Under the pieces are notes generated by a model. The model had not been told where the DNA came from and did no database searches. It was given only the letters and a program-made list of their open reading frames with translations. A program made the translations under genes and the position numbers. A stretch of DNA of 64,000 nt from Malania oleifera (lineage: Eukaryota; Streptophyta; Magnoliopsida; Santalales; Ximeniaceae). The number at the start of each line of letters is the position of its first letter. Position 1 is the first letter of the stretch. The stretch lies in NCBI RefSeq assembly GCF_029873635.1, contig NC_080418.1, forward strand, positions 10,120,062 through 10,184,061, in the 5' to 3' direction. This document shows, piece by piece, positions 11,641-23,292 of this stretch.

Positions 11641-12284
11641 TAGAAAGGGTGAGGAGCGTGATTTGTGCTTACCTTCGGGTTCGGGTTTGGCGACGTCAAG
11701 TAAGAGCTGCGACAGCAAACCACGTCACAGAGGCATGAAGGGAATTTTTTTTCATGCACCGCCATTAATCTCCTCTGATCTCCCAGCCCCTCGCATTGCT
11801 TCCACGCAAAAAATCATTCGCTGTTGATCGTGTCGAGCACTCAGCCGCGAGGAGTGGTTGCCTAATGTGCAAAGCCCTCAATTTTTATTTTTTTTTTTGT
11901 GTGCAGAGGCGAAGCAGGGAGTATTCTCTGTGAAGAGACGGAGAGAGGTGAAGGAAGAAGATAAATCTTCCCCAGCAAGTCGTTAAGGAGGTCTTTTATT
12001 AAAAAAAAAAAAGAAAGTGTTTCACTTCACCTTTTCTTTTAATACAAAAATAAGGTGGGAGACTTTTTTCCTGCACCAATTAATTGAAGCTGCAGAAGTG
12101 TGTAGAAGTGCACGCCACAACCAAAGTTTTTTTTTTTTGCCACATCACCAATGGGGCCCACCTGCCACGTTATCAGTAGGGCCAACATATATCGGGTCAG
12201 GCTTATTCCTAGCTATTTTGGCCGTTCCGGACACATTGGTGCAGTCAATTTTGTCAAAATCAGCCTCTAAGTTGCTGTTTTATA
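11641..12284 (+). other. Untranslated leader of the copia element
   Basis: About 640 bp between the PBS and the gag start, with several poly-T and poly-A runs. Open frames here show no resemblance to element proteins and are judged non-coding. Confidence 0.6.
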
Positions 12285-13060
12285 ATGGATGACAATTTAT
12301 CAAAGTTCGGCGTGGAGAAATTTGACGATCGTAACAATTTCAGTTTATGGCAGAGTACAATCAAGGATATTTTGATTCAGCATTACTTGATCAACCACTA
12401 ATCAGGAAGAAGCCAGAAAATATCAAAAATGATGATTGGGTAGAGATGGAAATGAAAACGGTTAGTACTATTCGTTTATGCCCGTCAAATGAAGTTAAAT
12501 ATTCTATTTTAGATGAATCATCACCTGTTGAGCTATGAAATAAATTAGAACAGAGATACATGTCAAAATCTCTAACAAACAAACTTTTTTTGAAGAAAAA
12601 ACTCTATCAACTAAAAATGGAAGAAGAGGTAAATATTTTTTACCACACAAATGATTACAACAAGATCATGACCCAGTTAATGAGTCTTGGTGTAAAAGTT
12701 GAAGAAGAAGATAAAACACTTCTTCTCCTAGCATCTTTACCACCTTCTTATGATAGTCTTGTCACAGCATTGCTTGTTGGTAAGGAAACCTTGAATTTGG
12801 AAGAAGTGATGGCTTCACTACAAGATACTGATACCCTGAGAAAGCCAACTGTTAACCTCCAAGGGCGTGCCTTGGTCACACAAGGTGAGAAACAAACCAG
12901 GGGCAGAAATCAAAATAGAAATCAAAACCGTGGAAAATCGAGAAGTAGACGGTCCAAATCAAGAGCTCCAGGAAATTCCAACAACACTCAGAACAAAAAG
13001 CAAATCAAGTCCTGGAATTGTGGCAAGATTGGCCACTACAAAAATCAATGTCGATCCTAG
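12285..13060 (+). pseudogene. Copia gag, broken
   Basis: ATG at 12285 begins a typical copia gag N-terminus (KFDDRNNFSLW). The frame slips by one base near 12360-12390 into the frame reading DWVEMEMK...STIRLC. An in-frame TGA at 12536-12538 replaces the expected Trp before NKLEQRYMSKSLTNKL. The last part runs to TAG at 13058, with an Arg/Asn-rich linker and a zinc knuckle. In that knuckle (WNCGKIGHYKNQC) the first Cys is Ser, so zinc binding should be lost. In an intact element this protein forms the particle and binds RNA. Length is close to normal for the family. Confidence 0.88.
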
Positions 13061-13084
13061 AAGAAGGAGCCAAAAAATAAACCG

Positions 13085-16000
13085 AAACAAATGTCACCTC
13101 TTCTTTAGGAGAAGGAGATGCACTATTATGCTCTTTGGAAAGGAAGGGAGAGTCTTGGGTATTAGACTCTGGAGCCTCATTTTACGCAACAGGCAACAAA
13201 GAAATGCTTAACAGGTATGTAACCGGTAATCTTGGCACTGTTTATCTTGGTGATGACAAGCCTTGTGAAATTGTAAGAAAAGGAGAAGAAAAAATAAATT
13301 TGACAGGTACCACCTGGAGTTTGACTGATGTCAGATATATCCCTGATCTCAAGAAAAATTTAATATCTATTGGACAACTTGCAAGTGAAGGCTACACTAC
13401 AACCTTTTTGTGGCGATAGTTGGAAAATTTCCAAAGGCGCATTGACGTGCTTGCGCGATAAGAAAACTGGTACTCTTTATATGACCTCAGATGCTTGCAT
13501 GTCAATTTCAGTTGTTGCAGGAAATGAAGATTCAAACCTATGGCACCAAAGACTCGATCACATGAGTGAGAAAGGTTTGAAAATCATGAACTCAAAGGGA
13601 ATGATACCAGGTCTCCAGTCAGCTAATATTGACCAATGTGAGAGTTGCGTCCTCGGCAAACAGAAAAAAATCAGCTTTTAGACATTCGGCAGAACTCCAA
13701 AGAAAAATTGGAGCTGGTGCACACCGATGTTTGGGGACCAAACCCAGTTTCATCCATTGGCAGGAAATCCTATTTCGTCACCTTTATTGACGATCATTCC
13801 AGGAAGGTATGGGTTTATTTTTTAAAATATAAATCCGAAGTGTATGATATTTTTAGGAAATGGAAGGCCATGGTAGAAAATAAAACAGGCTTAAAAATCA
13901 AAAAGCTGAGATCAGACAATGGTGGTGAATATGTAGAAAGATAATTTAAAAGGTTTTGCTAAGAGCATGGGATCAAACTTGAAAGAATCGTGCTAGGTAC
14001 ACCCCAACACAATGACGTAGTAGAACGAATGAACATAATCTTGACTGAGAGAGCCAGAAGTAGGCGATTACAAGCAAGTTTACCAAAGTAGTTTTGGGAA
14101 GAAGCAATCAACACAGCTGCTTATCTAATCAACCGAAGTCCATTAGTACCATTGCAATTCCAGTTACCAAAGGAGGTATGGAGCATAAAGGAGGTAAAAC
14201 TTTCACATTTAAAAGTTTTCGGTTGCATTGCTTATGTATATATAAGTGATCAAGCTAGGAGCAAGCTTGATACAAAATCTCAAAAATGCATATTTCTTGG
14301 ATATGGTGAAGATGAGTTTGGTTACCGCATCTGGGATGATCAAAACAAGAAAATAATCAGAAGTTAAGATGTTGTTTTCAATGAAAAAGTTATATACTAA
14401 GATGCGGCATCATCAAGTAATCCCACACTATATAACCCTGATATTGTAGAATTAGATGATTACACTAACAGCAACGTGGCACAACAAATTATTGATAATT
14501 CCTAGACAGAGGAATCTATCACAGAGGAGTGCTCTGAAGCACCACAGATTCCAATTTCGACTCCTACTCTGACTCTGAGGAGGTCTTCCGACCGCATGTA
14601 CCGAATAGGAAATATTTGGATTATTTGTTATTAACTGATGCAGGTGAACCAGAGTACTATGATGAAGCATGTCAAGTGGATGAGGCTAGCAAGTGGGAAC
14701 TTGCCATGAAAGATGAGATGAAATCCCTCACCGACAACAGGACTTGGGAGCTAGCTAGATTACCCAAGGGAAGAGAAACTCTTCAAAACAAATGGGTGTA
14801 CTGCATAAAAGAAGAGCATGATGGTTCGAGAATATACAAAGCAAGACTCGTGATCAAAGGTTTCCAACAAATAGAAGGTATTGACTACTCAGAAATCTTC
14901 TCACCAGTTGTGAAACACAACCATTCGGATACTTTTGAGCATTGTTACAGCAAAGAATTTACACCTCGAGCAGTTAAATGTAAAAATTGCTTTTCTCCAT
15001 GGTGATCTAGAGGAGGAGATATACATGCACCAACCTGAAGGTTTTGTAGAGAAAGACAAAGAAAAACTTGTTTGCAGGTTGAATAAGAATCTGTATGGTT
15101 TGAAACAGGCTCCAAGGCAGTGGTATAAGAAATTTGACGGCTTCGTGCAAAAGAATGACTACCGCAAATGCAACGCTGATCATTGTTGCTATTTTAAAAG
15201 GTATAAATCAAGTTACATAATTCTTTTACTTTATGTTGATGATATGCTAGTTGCAGGATCATACATGGATGAGATCAGAAAATTGAAAAGGTCCGCTAAA
15301 TTTGAAATGAAAGACTTGGGTCCAGCAAAGCAGATGTTTAAGATGAGAATCACTAGAGACAGAAAGGAGGGAACCTTACAATTGTCCCAGGAAGAGTACA
15401 TCAGGCGGATTCTCAGAAGGTTCAACATGAGTGATGCTAAGGCAGTTAACACACCATTAGCCGATCATTTCAAGTTATCAAAGACTCAGTCTCCAAAGTC
15501 AAAGGAAGAAAAGAAAGAAATGGACAAAATGTCATATGGTTTAGCTGTAGGAAGCTTAATGTACGTCATGGTTTGCACAAGACCAGATCTCAGTCATGCA
15601 ATGGGAACTGTCAGTAGTTTCATGTTGAATCCAAGAAAAATTCACTGGGAAGCGGTAAAATAGGTTTTACGGTATCTCCGAGATACAATTAACAAATGTT
15701 TATGCTTGGGTAAAAGTGATCTGACATTGTAGGGATACGTAGATGCAGACTTTGCTGAAGAGATAGATCACAGAAGAAGCAGTATTGAATATTTTTTCAT
15801 AGTAGGTGCTACTGCTGTTGGTTGGGTATCATAGATTCAGAAAATCATTGCTCTATCCACTACAGAGGCAGAGTATGTGGCCATGATAGAAGCGAGCGAA
15901 GAGATGATCTGGTTACAGGGTTTGGTGACAGAGTTGGGTTTCAAGCAGGTGAAGAGTGTTTTGTATAGTGACAGTCAGAGCGCTATACACTTGGCGAAGA

Positions 16001-16209
16001 ATTCAGCAATCCACTCAAAGACCAACCACATTAGACTCCGCTATCATTTCATCAGATCTCTTCTCAATGAAGGGATATTAGCCGTTGAGAAAATTCTTGG
16101 CAGTCAAAACCCAGCAGATATGTTGACAAAGATAGTAACTAGAGAGAAATTGGAGTTATGCTCAGATTCAGTGGGTCTTCTAGATCTACTGAAACCATCC
16201 AGAAGATGA
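13085..16209 (+). pseudogene. Copia pol: protease, integrase, reverse transcriptase, RNase H
   Basis: The protease motif is LDSGAS near 13156. The integrase zinc region (H...H...CESC) lies at 13530-13660, followed by a catalytic core with visible D (HTDVWGP), D (SDNGGEY) and E (VERMN) residues. The reverse transcriptase starts about 14680, with LHGDLEEEIYM and the YVDD catalytic box near 15235. RNase H carries GYVDAD, TTEAEY and YSDSQSA. Frameshifts appear near 13070, 13404 (an extra T in a T-run), 13700, 14590 and 14920. Stops occur at 13679, 13942, 13959, 14087, 14365 and 15661, with further ones in RNase H. The terminal TGA is at 16207. An intact copy would give a polyprotein for reverse transcription and integration. 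Confidence 0.92.
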
Positions 16210-16330
16210 TCCCTACATAAGCACCTCAACAAGGGGGTGTGGGCACTCTCGTGAGGGGATGCGGTCGCCTAGAGACTAGGGCAAGATCTTAGTGTTGTAG
16301 CATCAGAGTAGCGGACACTTGGCCACTTGT

Positions 16331-16345
16331 TTGGAGGGGGTGATT
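16331..16345 (+). promoter_or_regulatory. Polypurine tract
   Basis: The purine-rich TTGGAGGGGGTGATT directly abuts the 3' LTR. This is the position from which plus-strand DNA synthesis would be primed. Confidence 0.7.
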
Positions 16346-16768
16346 TGTTGACCCACCCATGTGGGTGCATTTATTGTTGCTTGGGAAGGAACAGCTCGTG
16401 GAGCATGCGCAGCCTCGAGCATACATTCCATTTTCAATGCTGCTCCATCTCAATGCTCCTCTCTCGTATATTTATATGTGCACTACTTTGTAAAGAATTG
16501 AAAAAGAGTATGTGAGAAAAATATACAGAGTGCAGAAGAACAGAAAGCTGTGTGTGAGAGGCAGAGAGGCAGATAGGTTAGTGCTAAGAGCTAAGTTACT
16601 CCTCCTCTCTTGTATCTCTCCTATTGATCATATAGTGAGATTTCCTCTCTCCCGTGCACGTAGGCCGAGATTGGCTGAACCACATAATTTGTTTCATGTT
16701 GTGTGTGTTTGTGTGTTGGTGTCTTTGTTTGCTAGATTCAAGTCTTTTTTTTTTTTTTATCCCTAACA
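16346..16768 (+). repeat. 3' LTR of the Tork-like copia
   Basis: 423 bp, TGTTGACCC to CCCTAACA. It is collinear with the 5' LTR apart from small indels and substitutions, including a longer T-run at 16746-16759. Confidence 0.93.
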
Positions 16769-17584
16769 TGGTTGCCCACAAAATTAGTTGGATCTAGCCT
16801 AATGCACCCATCAACCAACCCAAACTCAAAGTAATGTGTGTAATCCCTAGCACACCCAACTCTAAGCCCACTCCATTAATATTGGGCTCCTGAACTTTTG
16901 CCCTCTTCACATTGCAACTACTAACTGAAACAATTTCCCCACCATCCCCTGCTACCATCACATCCACCAAAGATCATAATATGCCTTCACAGTTGCTACA
17001 ATGCCACCCAAAGGTCCTTTGGAGTTAGAACCTTTGGCAACGAATCTCCCACAAAGGCATCCTTCCAACTCCAATGATCCTTTGGTTGTGCAAACTCATT
17101 CCCAAACTCTCTCTTGGGATTAGGAATCTTCTATGTACCTCCAACCATGTCCAAAGCTTCAACAAAACTAAACCACCTTTTCCCCTTTCAAGCCCTACAG
17201 AATAAAGATAAGAGTTCCTTTTGTTGTTCAATTGCACTCCAACTTCCAAGAATTTGCCTTTGCGATTTGATGTACTTGCCACCCAACAAAGCAATCTACC
17301 AAATGTTTTGTGACGACAGAAACAATCCAAACTATAGATTAAGGAATATAGATCGCACACTCATCTTCCAGCCAAAAGGTGATCTTGATCCACTGATTCC
17401 TGTGTTGGGATCTCCTCCAAATGAACGAAACCTCCCTCTCAATCCTTTCCAAATGCTCCGCACTGACTTGAGGATATTCTCCTCCATTCTTTCTTTCAAT
17501 CGAATCCATAAATAGAATGGAGAAAGGAACTTACGAGAGAGAGGAGATAATTATATCTTTTATTTGTGTCTAAAAATTGGCCCC
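16769..17584. other. Flank with an unrecognised antisense coding-like stretch
   Basis: No gene was identified. On the minus strand, 17360-17025 is open for 111 codons, and neighbouring frames look coding-like (Trp-rich, interrupted). This could be a decayed LINE ORF1-type or host fragment, but I could not match it to a family. Confidence 0.3.
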
Positions 17585-17845
17585 TCCCCATTTATTTCAG
17601 TTTACTTTTCCAAGATGTAATGTGCCAAGCTAGACAAAATCTATAGAAATAATTGTGTCAATGCATGGAATACATGGGCTACTTAACTTCAATTGCCTAC
17701 AAAATATAGCTAGTGCATTCATGATTGCATGGCTCCCTACAGAGTTGCCACAGATGCTATGTGATTTCAACAATTTGAAGAATCCTAATAGTTTTTCCTA
17801 GTATGTTGAAGCAAATATGATCACAACCAACTGATATTAAAAAAA
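17585..17845. repeat. Dispersed repeat, copy 2 (partner at 6752)
   Basis: Diverged copy of 6752-6995 in the same orientation: ccatttatttcagttta, ggaatacat, and tagtatgttgaagcaaat. Confidence 0.6.
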
Positions 17846-19314
17846 ATTCAAATGATTATCCAAAAAATAAACCATGGCAAACTCATTGAAGGCAATTATA
17901 GCACCAGATAATCCATAGATATCACTTGATGAAGCATGTTACCGTCCGGTAAAATTAATAGAAAAAGGGGAAATAAATGAAACAGAGAAGAGCATGGCTA
18001 AAAATTCAAGGGAGAAAAACATATGACCCTGCTATTTATTGCATTCATTGTAACGTTAAATTGTGCTTTTTTATTTTTTCTGAAGCGTGCAATAATAGCC
18101 TAAGTTTTGTGGTCAGCAATTGCCCAAGGTTCAAATAAAATCCCAAAATCAAATATTGACAAAAGCTTCTTTTCCAACCACAACAGCAACCATAAATCCA
18201 ACTCCAACAGCAACTAAAACTGCAATGCCAACCACAGCACCAACGGCAGCTGCGGCCGCAACCAAAATACCAAATGTGGTATTGACTTGCACAATCATGA
18301 CCCTTGTAGAGATTATACTAGAAACCTTCTATTCCTTTCAAGAGATGCAAGATTATTGTGCACACAAAATTGATTAATCTGCTGTCAGATCTTTCTAGTA
18401 AGGCTGCCTTTTTGTCCACACAACAACATTGAACAAAATACTTACAAGGGACAACTCTTTATCTAGAAGTGCTTCCCAAGTGTTGTTACACATAAGGGAT
18501 GGGGAGATTGTTATCCATTGTTTGTGGCATTATAAAGTGAACATTGAACTACAATTTTGATCTTTATTCTTTTCAGAGTGCATTATGTGATGCCAAAGTT
18601 GACGTTAAATTAATTTTGACGCTGGTATGATAGTATTGTCCAAAAGCATAAAACTCTAATATGCAGATGTTAGCACCAAGGTTTCTATTTCTATTTCTAA
18701 AAAAATGAATAAACAGATTATAAAAACACATTTGTATATATTATTAATTTTCTATTTCTATTGCCAGTTTTCAATTGTTCGCGAAAAAATTGAAGACTAA
18801 ATTTTATGATTTTCAATAGTTTTGACAACTGGTTGCTAGAAATTTTAATATTTATAAATATTTTTTAGATTGAATCATTCATTTTATACACTTTTACATT
18901 AAAATTAAAATTAAATGATCATATAAATTTAAATATTTAAAAATAAACAAAGTCAATTACAAAAATCTTTTATTTTTACAATTGTCATATCTAACAAAAT
19001 TTTTATTAAATTTTAAAAGTGCTTCATATGACTTGAATTGCATTCCACAAGGTTCCTAGTTGAAATCCTAATTCCTAACATCTTGACCTAGATCCACGAC
19101 ACCACTCTTACTATGCATGGTGAGTCCTTGGACAAGCTTTTTACATAGATGACTACAAACTTGACCCGTAAAACCTGCACGCATCCATGTATAAAAATAA
19201 ATCCTTCTCCACTCTCTTTCCCAATGCGGGACAGCTTACAAGTGTTTATTTCCTACAGCAACGCTTCCTACCTTCATTTAAAGTGGCAATGTGGAAAGGA
19301 AGAAACAAGAAGAT
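17846..19314. other. AT-rich stretch without recognisable gene
   Basis: It contains a Thr/Ala-rich open frame at 18120-18377 created by repeated 'ccaacagcaac' codons. I regard this as simple-sequence noise. Nothing else was recognised. Confidence 0.5.
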
Positions 19315-19550
19315 TTTTACAATGTCCAACCCCCTTCATAAGTTCAGGCATACGTTCTAAGCAATTTGTTCCTCAAGTCAGCCTTCAAAGTTAGTGAGAC
19401 TCCATAGAGGTTCTCTTCAATTTTTTAAAATCTTGAGCTTTTGGAGATATTTGGAGCCTTGCTCCATTTTCACTTCTTTCTCCTGTGCTTCCTATCCTTT
19501 GCATGTAACTTGAGTTTCCATTTCGGCACTTTAGGGAGGATTTTAAAAAA
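19315..19550. repeat. Dispersed repeat, copy 2 (partner at 8345)
   Basis: Same-orientation relative of 8345-8600, with indels. The antisense reading frame of copy 1 is interrupted here. Confidence 0.6.
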
Positions 19551-19818
19551 TCCCCCTAATAATGCTTCCTAAGAACCGCTATACCTTCTTTGAGCATATA
19601 ACACCACTTTTCAGTAATGGAAATGCAATTCCAGAGCTGATTTCATACAACATTAAGTCTCAATTTCTGTCCTCTTCCAAATCAATTCCACATCCTGCTA
19701 CAGAATTGGACTCAGCTAAATTGCTCCATACTCCATTTGTTGATCCAGATTCTAGAACAAACAACAACTCTCATTTTTGGTAAATCAATTCCCAACTACA
19801 AATTTGACCCTCCTATTA

Positions 19819-19849
19819 ATTGTGTGTGTGTGTGTGGGGGGGGGGGGGG
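19819..19849. repeat. (TG)n(G)n microsatellite
   Basis: About eight TG units run into a G homopolymer. Confidence 0.9.
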
Positions 19850-21343
19850 TGGTTGAAGAGTCCTCCACAGAAACTTTAGTTTGAACCTAGTCCATCAAAA
19901 GATCTAGCATTCATATCCTAATTTTTAAAGGTTGATCGGAAGATACTATTCGGTGCCCCTTGGAGTTCCAAGAGGAAAAAAATGTGGGTGTTAATTGTTG
20001 AGAGATATAGGCAAATCGTAAGCCATATTTTTGGACGATCATCGTTTTCCAACATGGGTTCAACGTTATAACTTCATTTTGATTTCGCGTTGTTATTGTT
20101 GTGGGTTGTAATCAAGGTGGTGCGTGTGTGGATGAATATTACCAAATTCTGGGGTTATACTGATGAATCAACAGCATAAATTAGAAAACATAGAGATATT
20201 GAGCTTACAAGGATATTGAGCTTCCCATCAAACACGCTGGATACAGTTTGAATAAGCCTCTTGCGGTAAGCTCAATCCGACAAATCACAGTTCACACACA
20301 CAACCAGTTAGCCCCAAAAACCTAATTTTTCCAATCATACAAGCATCTGTTGAGCTGAGCTTCACATTGAGAACACGCAACAGGTCTTGCCCCAGTTCCG
20401 ACTGCATCCTCCACAACCGCATGCCTGCATCCACTCAATTCGATATCCAAAATTTGGGTTCTCAAACATTTGAAGCACTGTATGTTTAACATTTCGAAGT
20501 TCGTTCTCCCATGTCTGCGCAAAAAGGGAGGGACTGCATTGGAGCCAAACTGAGCCGATACTTACATGCTCAGACTTCTTTGGTGAATTTTCAACCGAAC
20601 TTAAAAACACTAAAGAGACACTTAAATATATTCGTCCAAACTTCAAACATGTTTTTACCTATTCAAATGAATTATGAATCTTTACTATCACATGATTTAA
20701 TGTTTTTATAATATTATAAGTTTAATTCAAATCATAAAATTCATATTAAGTCTGTCATGGTTCATCAAGTTCAATTTTATTAAACAAGAACTAAATTTAT
20801 AATTGAGCAACTTACAAGTGAAAATAAGTTTGCCCAAGTTTGATTCACCAAGAGTTTAGGTTTTGAAATAGAGCTCAATCCATTTGGATTGAATTTATCC
20901 AAGTTCGGACCAATTAAAATTTCATGAAATTCAATCTAAGCTTAGTGTAGAAGCTTGACCAATTCCAAAAAAATATTCTTAACATTTACTTTAGCTCTTA
21001 GTATTTTGTTACATAAAAACCATCTAATAATAAATTATAATTATAACATGATAAATATTGCCCTCATAAACATGCATCTAAAATCCTCACATTCATAATT
21101 TCTTTTTTCATAGGTTATCATATGAATATGGGCTGCTAATTACCTTTTTTTTATTTTTTGACTAATCAACTATACCTAGTCAAGAGGTATAAATCATGTT
21201 AGACTCCTAAGCAAATAGGAAGTTATATAAATTCAAAATGAATAAAAGAAAAAGTTAGTGACTTTTCAATATTGTCAATTAGTTTTTTGTAAATAGTGTG
21301 TGTGTGTACGTGTTTGTGTATCTTTTTTACTTATGTTGTTAAA
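19850..21343. other. No recognised gene; one possible exon-like antisense stretch
   Basis: Between 20646 and 20362 the minus strand is open for 94 codons with a Cys-rich end (CGCGGC...KTCCVF). Base composition there is less AT-rich than its surroundings, which could mark a decayed exon. I do not recognise the family. The rest is AT-rich. Confidence 0.3.
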
Positions 21344-21640
21344 TCTATACTATAATATTAAAAAAATCACTGTGCCCTCATATGCTTCCCAAATTCAAAT
21401 TCAATTTTTTTAGAATTTTTATTTTTTTAAATGTATCATCAAATTATGATTGGTTGGTTTTTTAACTCCTAAAGTCTTGTTAATGACTCATGATACAATT
21501 AATTAATTTCTTCCATCAAATAGTTGACTCTCTCTCATGTGTTGCATTATAAATATAGGTCATCAAAATGATAAAGTACGCATAGTTCACAATGAATCTC
21601 TCATTCAAATTTGTGTAATTTGGTGTATGCAATTGTTCTT
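21344..21640 (+). mobile_element. Helitron-like 5' end (tentative)
   Basis: TCTATACTATAATATTAAA follows an A, matching the 5' terminus and A|T insertion preference of many plant Helitrons. About 200 bp downstream comes 'attataaatatagg', a TATA-like box often seen in such non-autonomous ends. No matching CTRR 3' end with hairpin was fixed, so the length is unknown. Confidence 0.4.
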
Positions 21641-22335
21641 ATTTTTTTTTTCTCTAACTTTTCTTCTTTTTTGAAAATGAATTTCTCCTCATTTGTTTTT
21701 ATCTTTATCATGATTTTTCATTCTTATGGTGTAACTATCATGAATCAAACTCCCCAAAATGAGTTCTTCCTATGATTTCATTAGATGTTTTTTATATTTT
21801 TTTGAAAATCAATTTCTAGATTTTATAAAACCTTCTAACGTTCTTAATTTATCATTGATTTAATACTAAAAATAAGGACTTTAATTTATATTATTTTTGG
21901 GTTTTGATAATAATTAAACTCCCAATTTCCTTATTTCTAGTTATTGTTGATAGAAACAAGTTTAAAATACCATTTTTTAACTTTCTTATGATATTAAGAT
22001 TGACTTCTATTAATTAATTATTAATGTGACTCCTTTTAATTAATTGTTACTTTTTTTTATAAAAAAAATTGTATGGTTGTAAGATTTTGATTATGGAACT
22101 ATGGAATAAAAGAATAGAATCAAAATTATTGTAGTATTTGACAACAAATTGAAGGAAACACACCGTGCAAAGACAACAAGAGGAGGAGGATGAAAAAGAC
22201 AAGGCAAAAGTCAAGCAAAAGATGGTCATATAGTGAGTAGTTGCTGATAATATCATATTCAAACCTTATAAGGCTAATCTTGATATTGTTTGATACTTCA
22301 ATTTCATCACCTTTGAAACTTACTCAAGCCACCCA

Positions 22336-22830
22336 CTTGCAGACGGGTGTCGAAACGTCTAACATGAAGATATCGATAAACTCTTCCATAAGTGTGAATA
22401 GTATTTTGATTTTGGAGTTGATTCTCAAAAATTAAATTGATTTTATTGGTTTCATTATGGTGTTCAATTGCAAACGGATGTCGAGACGAGCAATATGAAA
22501 ATGTAGGTAAACCCCTTCTCAATTGTGAATAGTTGTTCGATTTTTAGAGTTAATTTTGGGAAATTAAATTGGTTTTATAGCTTTCATTAGGGTGTTCAAT
22601 TTTATTTGAAATGTAATTAGTTTTTCAATCGATTTGGACATGTTGAACTTGGTATGTGACAATTTAAATTGAGTTTCGAATTTTCCATATTTTTTTCCTC
22701 TAATTTTACTAGCAATGGAGTTTTAGTTTTTGATTTTTATAATTCTGAATTTAATAGAAATTAAATTGATTTTATGACTTTCATTTAGAGTGTTCAATTT
22801 TATTCGCAATGTAATTGATTTTGGAATCGA
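22336..22830. repeat. Imperfect tandem repeat, ~130-bp unit
   Basis: Blocks 'gcagacgggtgtcgaaac', 'aattaaattgattttat' and 'gtgttcaatt' recur at about 22336, 22469 and (partly) 22740. No coding sense was recognised. Confidence 0.6.
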
Positions 22831-22843
22831 TTTGGGCATATTT

Positions 22844-23205
22844 TGTTGTGTCGAGCACCCCACTTGTGCCAAACACCAATATTACAACTAATGTTATTGA
22901 ATATATAAGAAATTAAAGTAATGCAGAAACTAATAATAAAATATGGTAAAAAGAATAATACAAGAATTTAACGAGGTTTGGTATAGAATTACCTATATCC
23001 TCAGGCGCTAACGATCAATTCACTACTTCTTGACAAAGTACAATTTTGAGGTGTGTTTTACAAATGGAGAGTTGAACTCTTTATATAGCTTCAACATCAA
23101 GTCCAAAAAACACTTCTCACCACTGTGGGACAAACAAAAAAAAATTCAAAACAACTTTTTATATCAATGTGGAACTATTCTACCAATGTGGAAAAAAAAA
23201 CAACA
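22844..23205 (-). repeat. 3' LTR of the minus-strand copia
   Basis: 362 bp with TGTTG/CAACA inverted ends. The minus-strand 5' edge follows the polypurine tract. A TATA-like 'ctttatatagc' lies at about 23078. Confidence 0.8.
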
Positions 23206-23222
23206 AATCTCCACCTTGACGA
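23206..23222 (-). promoter_or_regulatory. Polypurine tract
   Basis: The minus strand reads AAGGTGGAGATT immediately before TGTTG of the LTR, the classic copia arrangement. Confidence 0.8.
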
Positions 23223-23292
23223 TAAATTTAACAAATTTTTCAGTCACTAACATTTTCTAGAGTTCCACATCATCGGCGCCTTCCAAAAATAT

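Larger units (their letters stand above)
11205..16768 (+). mobile_element. Full-length degenerate Ty1/copia (Tork/Tnt1-like) retrotransposon
   Basis: The 5564-bp element has two LTRs, a tRNA-Met PBS, gag, and pol in copia order (protease, integrase, reverse transcriptase, RNase H), then a polypurine tract. Every domain is recognisable, but the frame is broken by several stops and at least six frameshifts, so it is not autonomous. The Tork-like assignment comes from the protein signature around the reverse transcriptase and RNase H (YVDD, TTEAEY, DSQSAIHLAKN). Flanking 5-mers (GGGTA left, TGGTT right) do not match, so either the duplication has mutated or the copy is recombinant. Confidence 0.92.

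Noticed and set aside
11447-12292. Open frames in the LTR and leader of the copia element
   Set aside because: They lie in the LTR and untranslated leader, show no gag similarity and precede the recognisable gag start.
18120-18377. Thr/Ala-rich 85-codon frame
   Set aside because: Low-complexity ccaacagcaac-type repeat with no family resemblance, in AT-rich surroundings.
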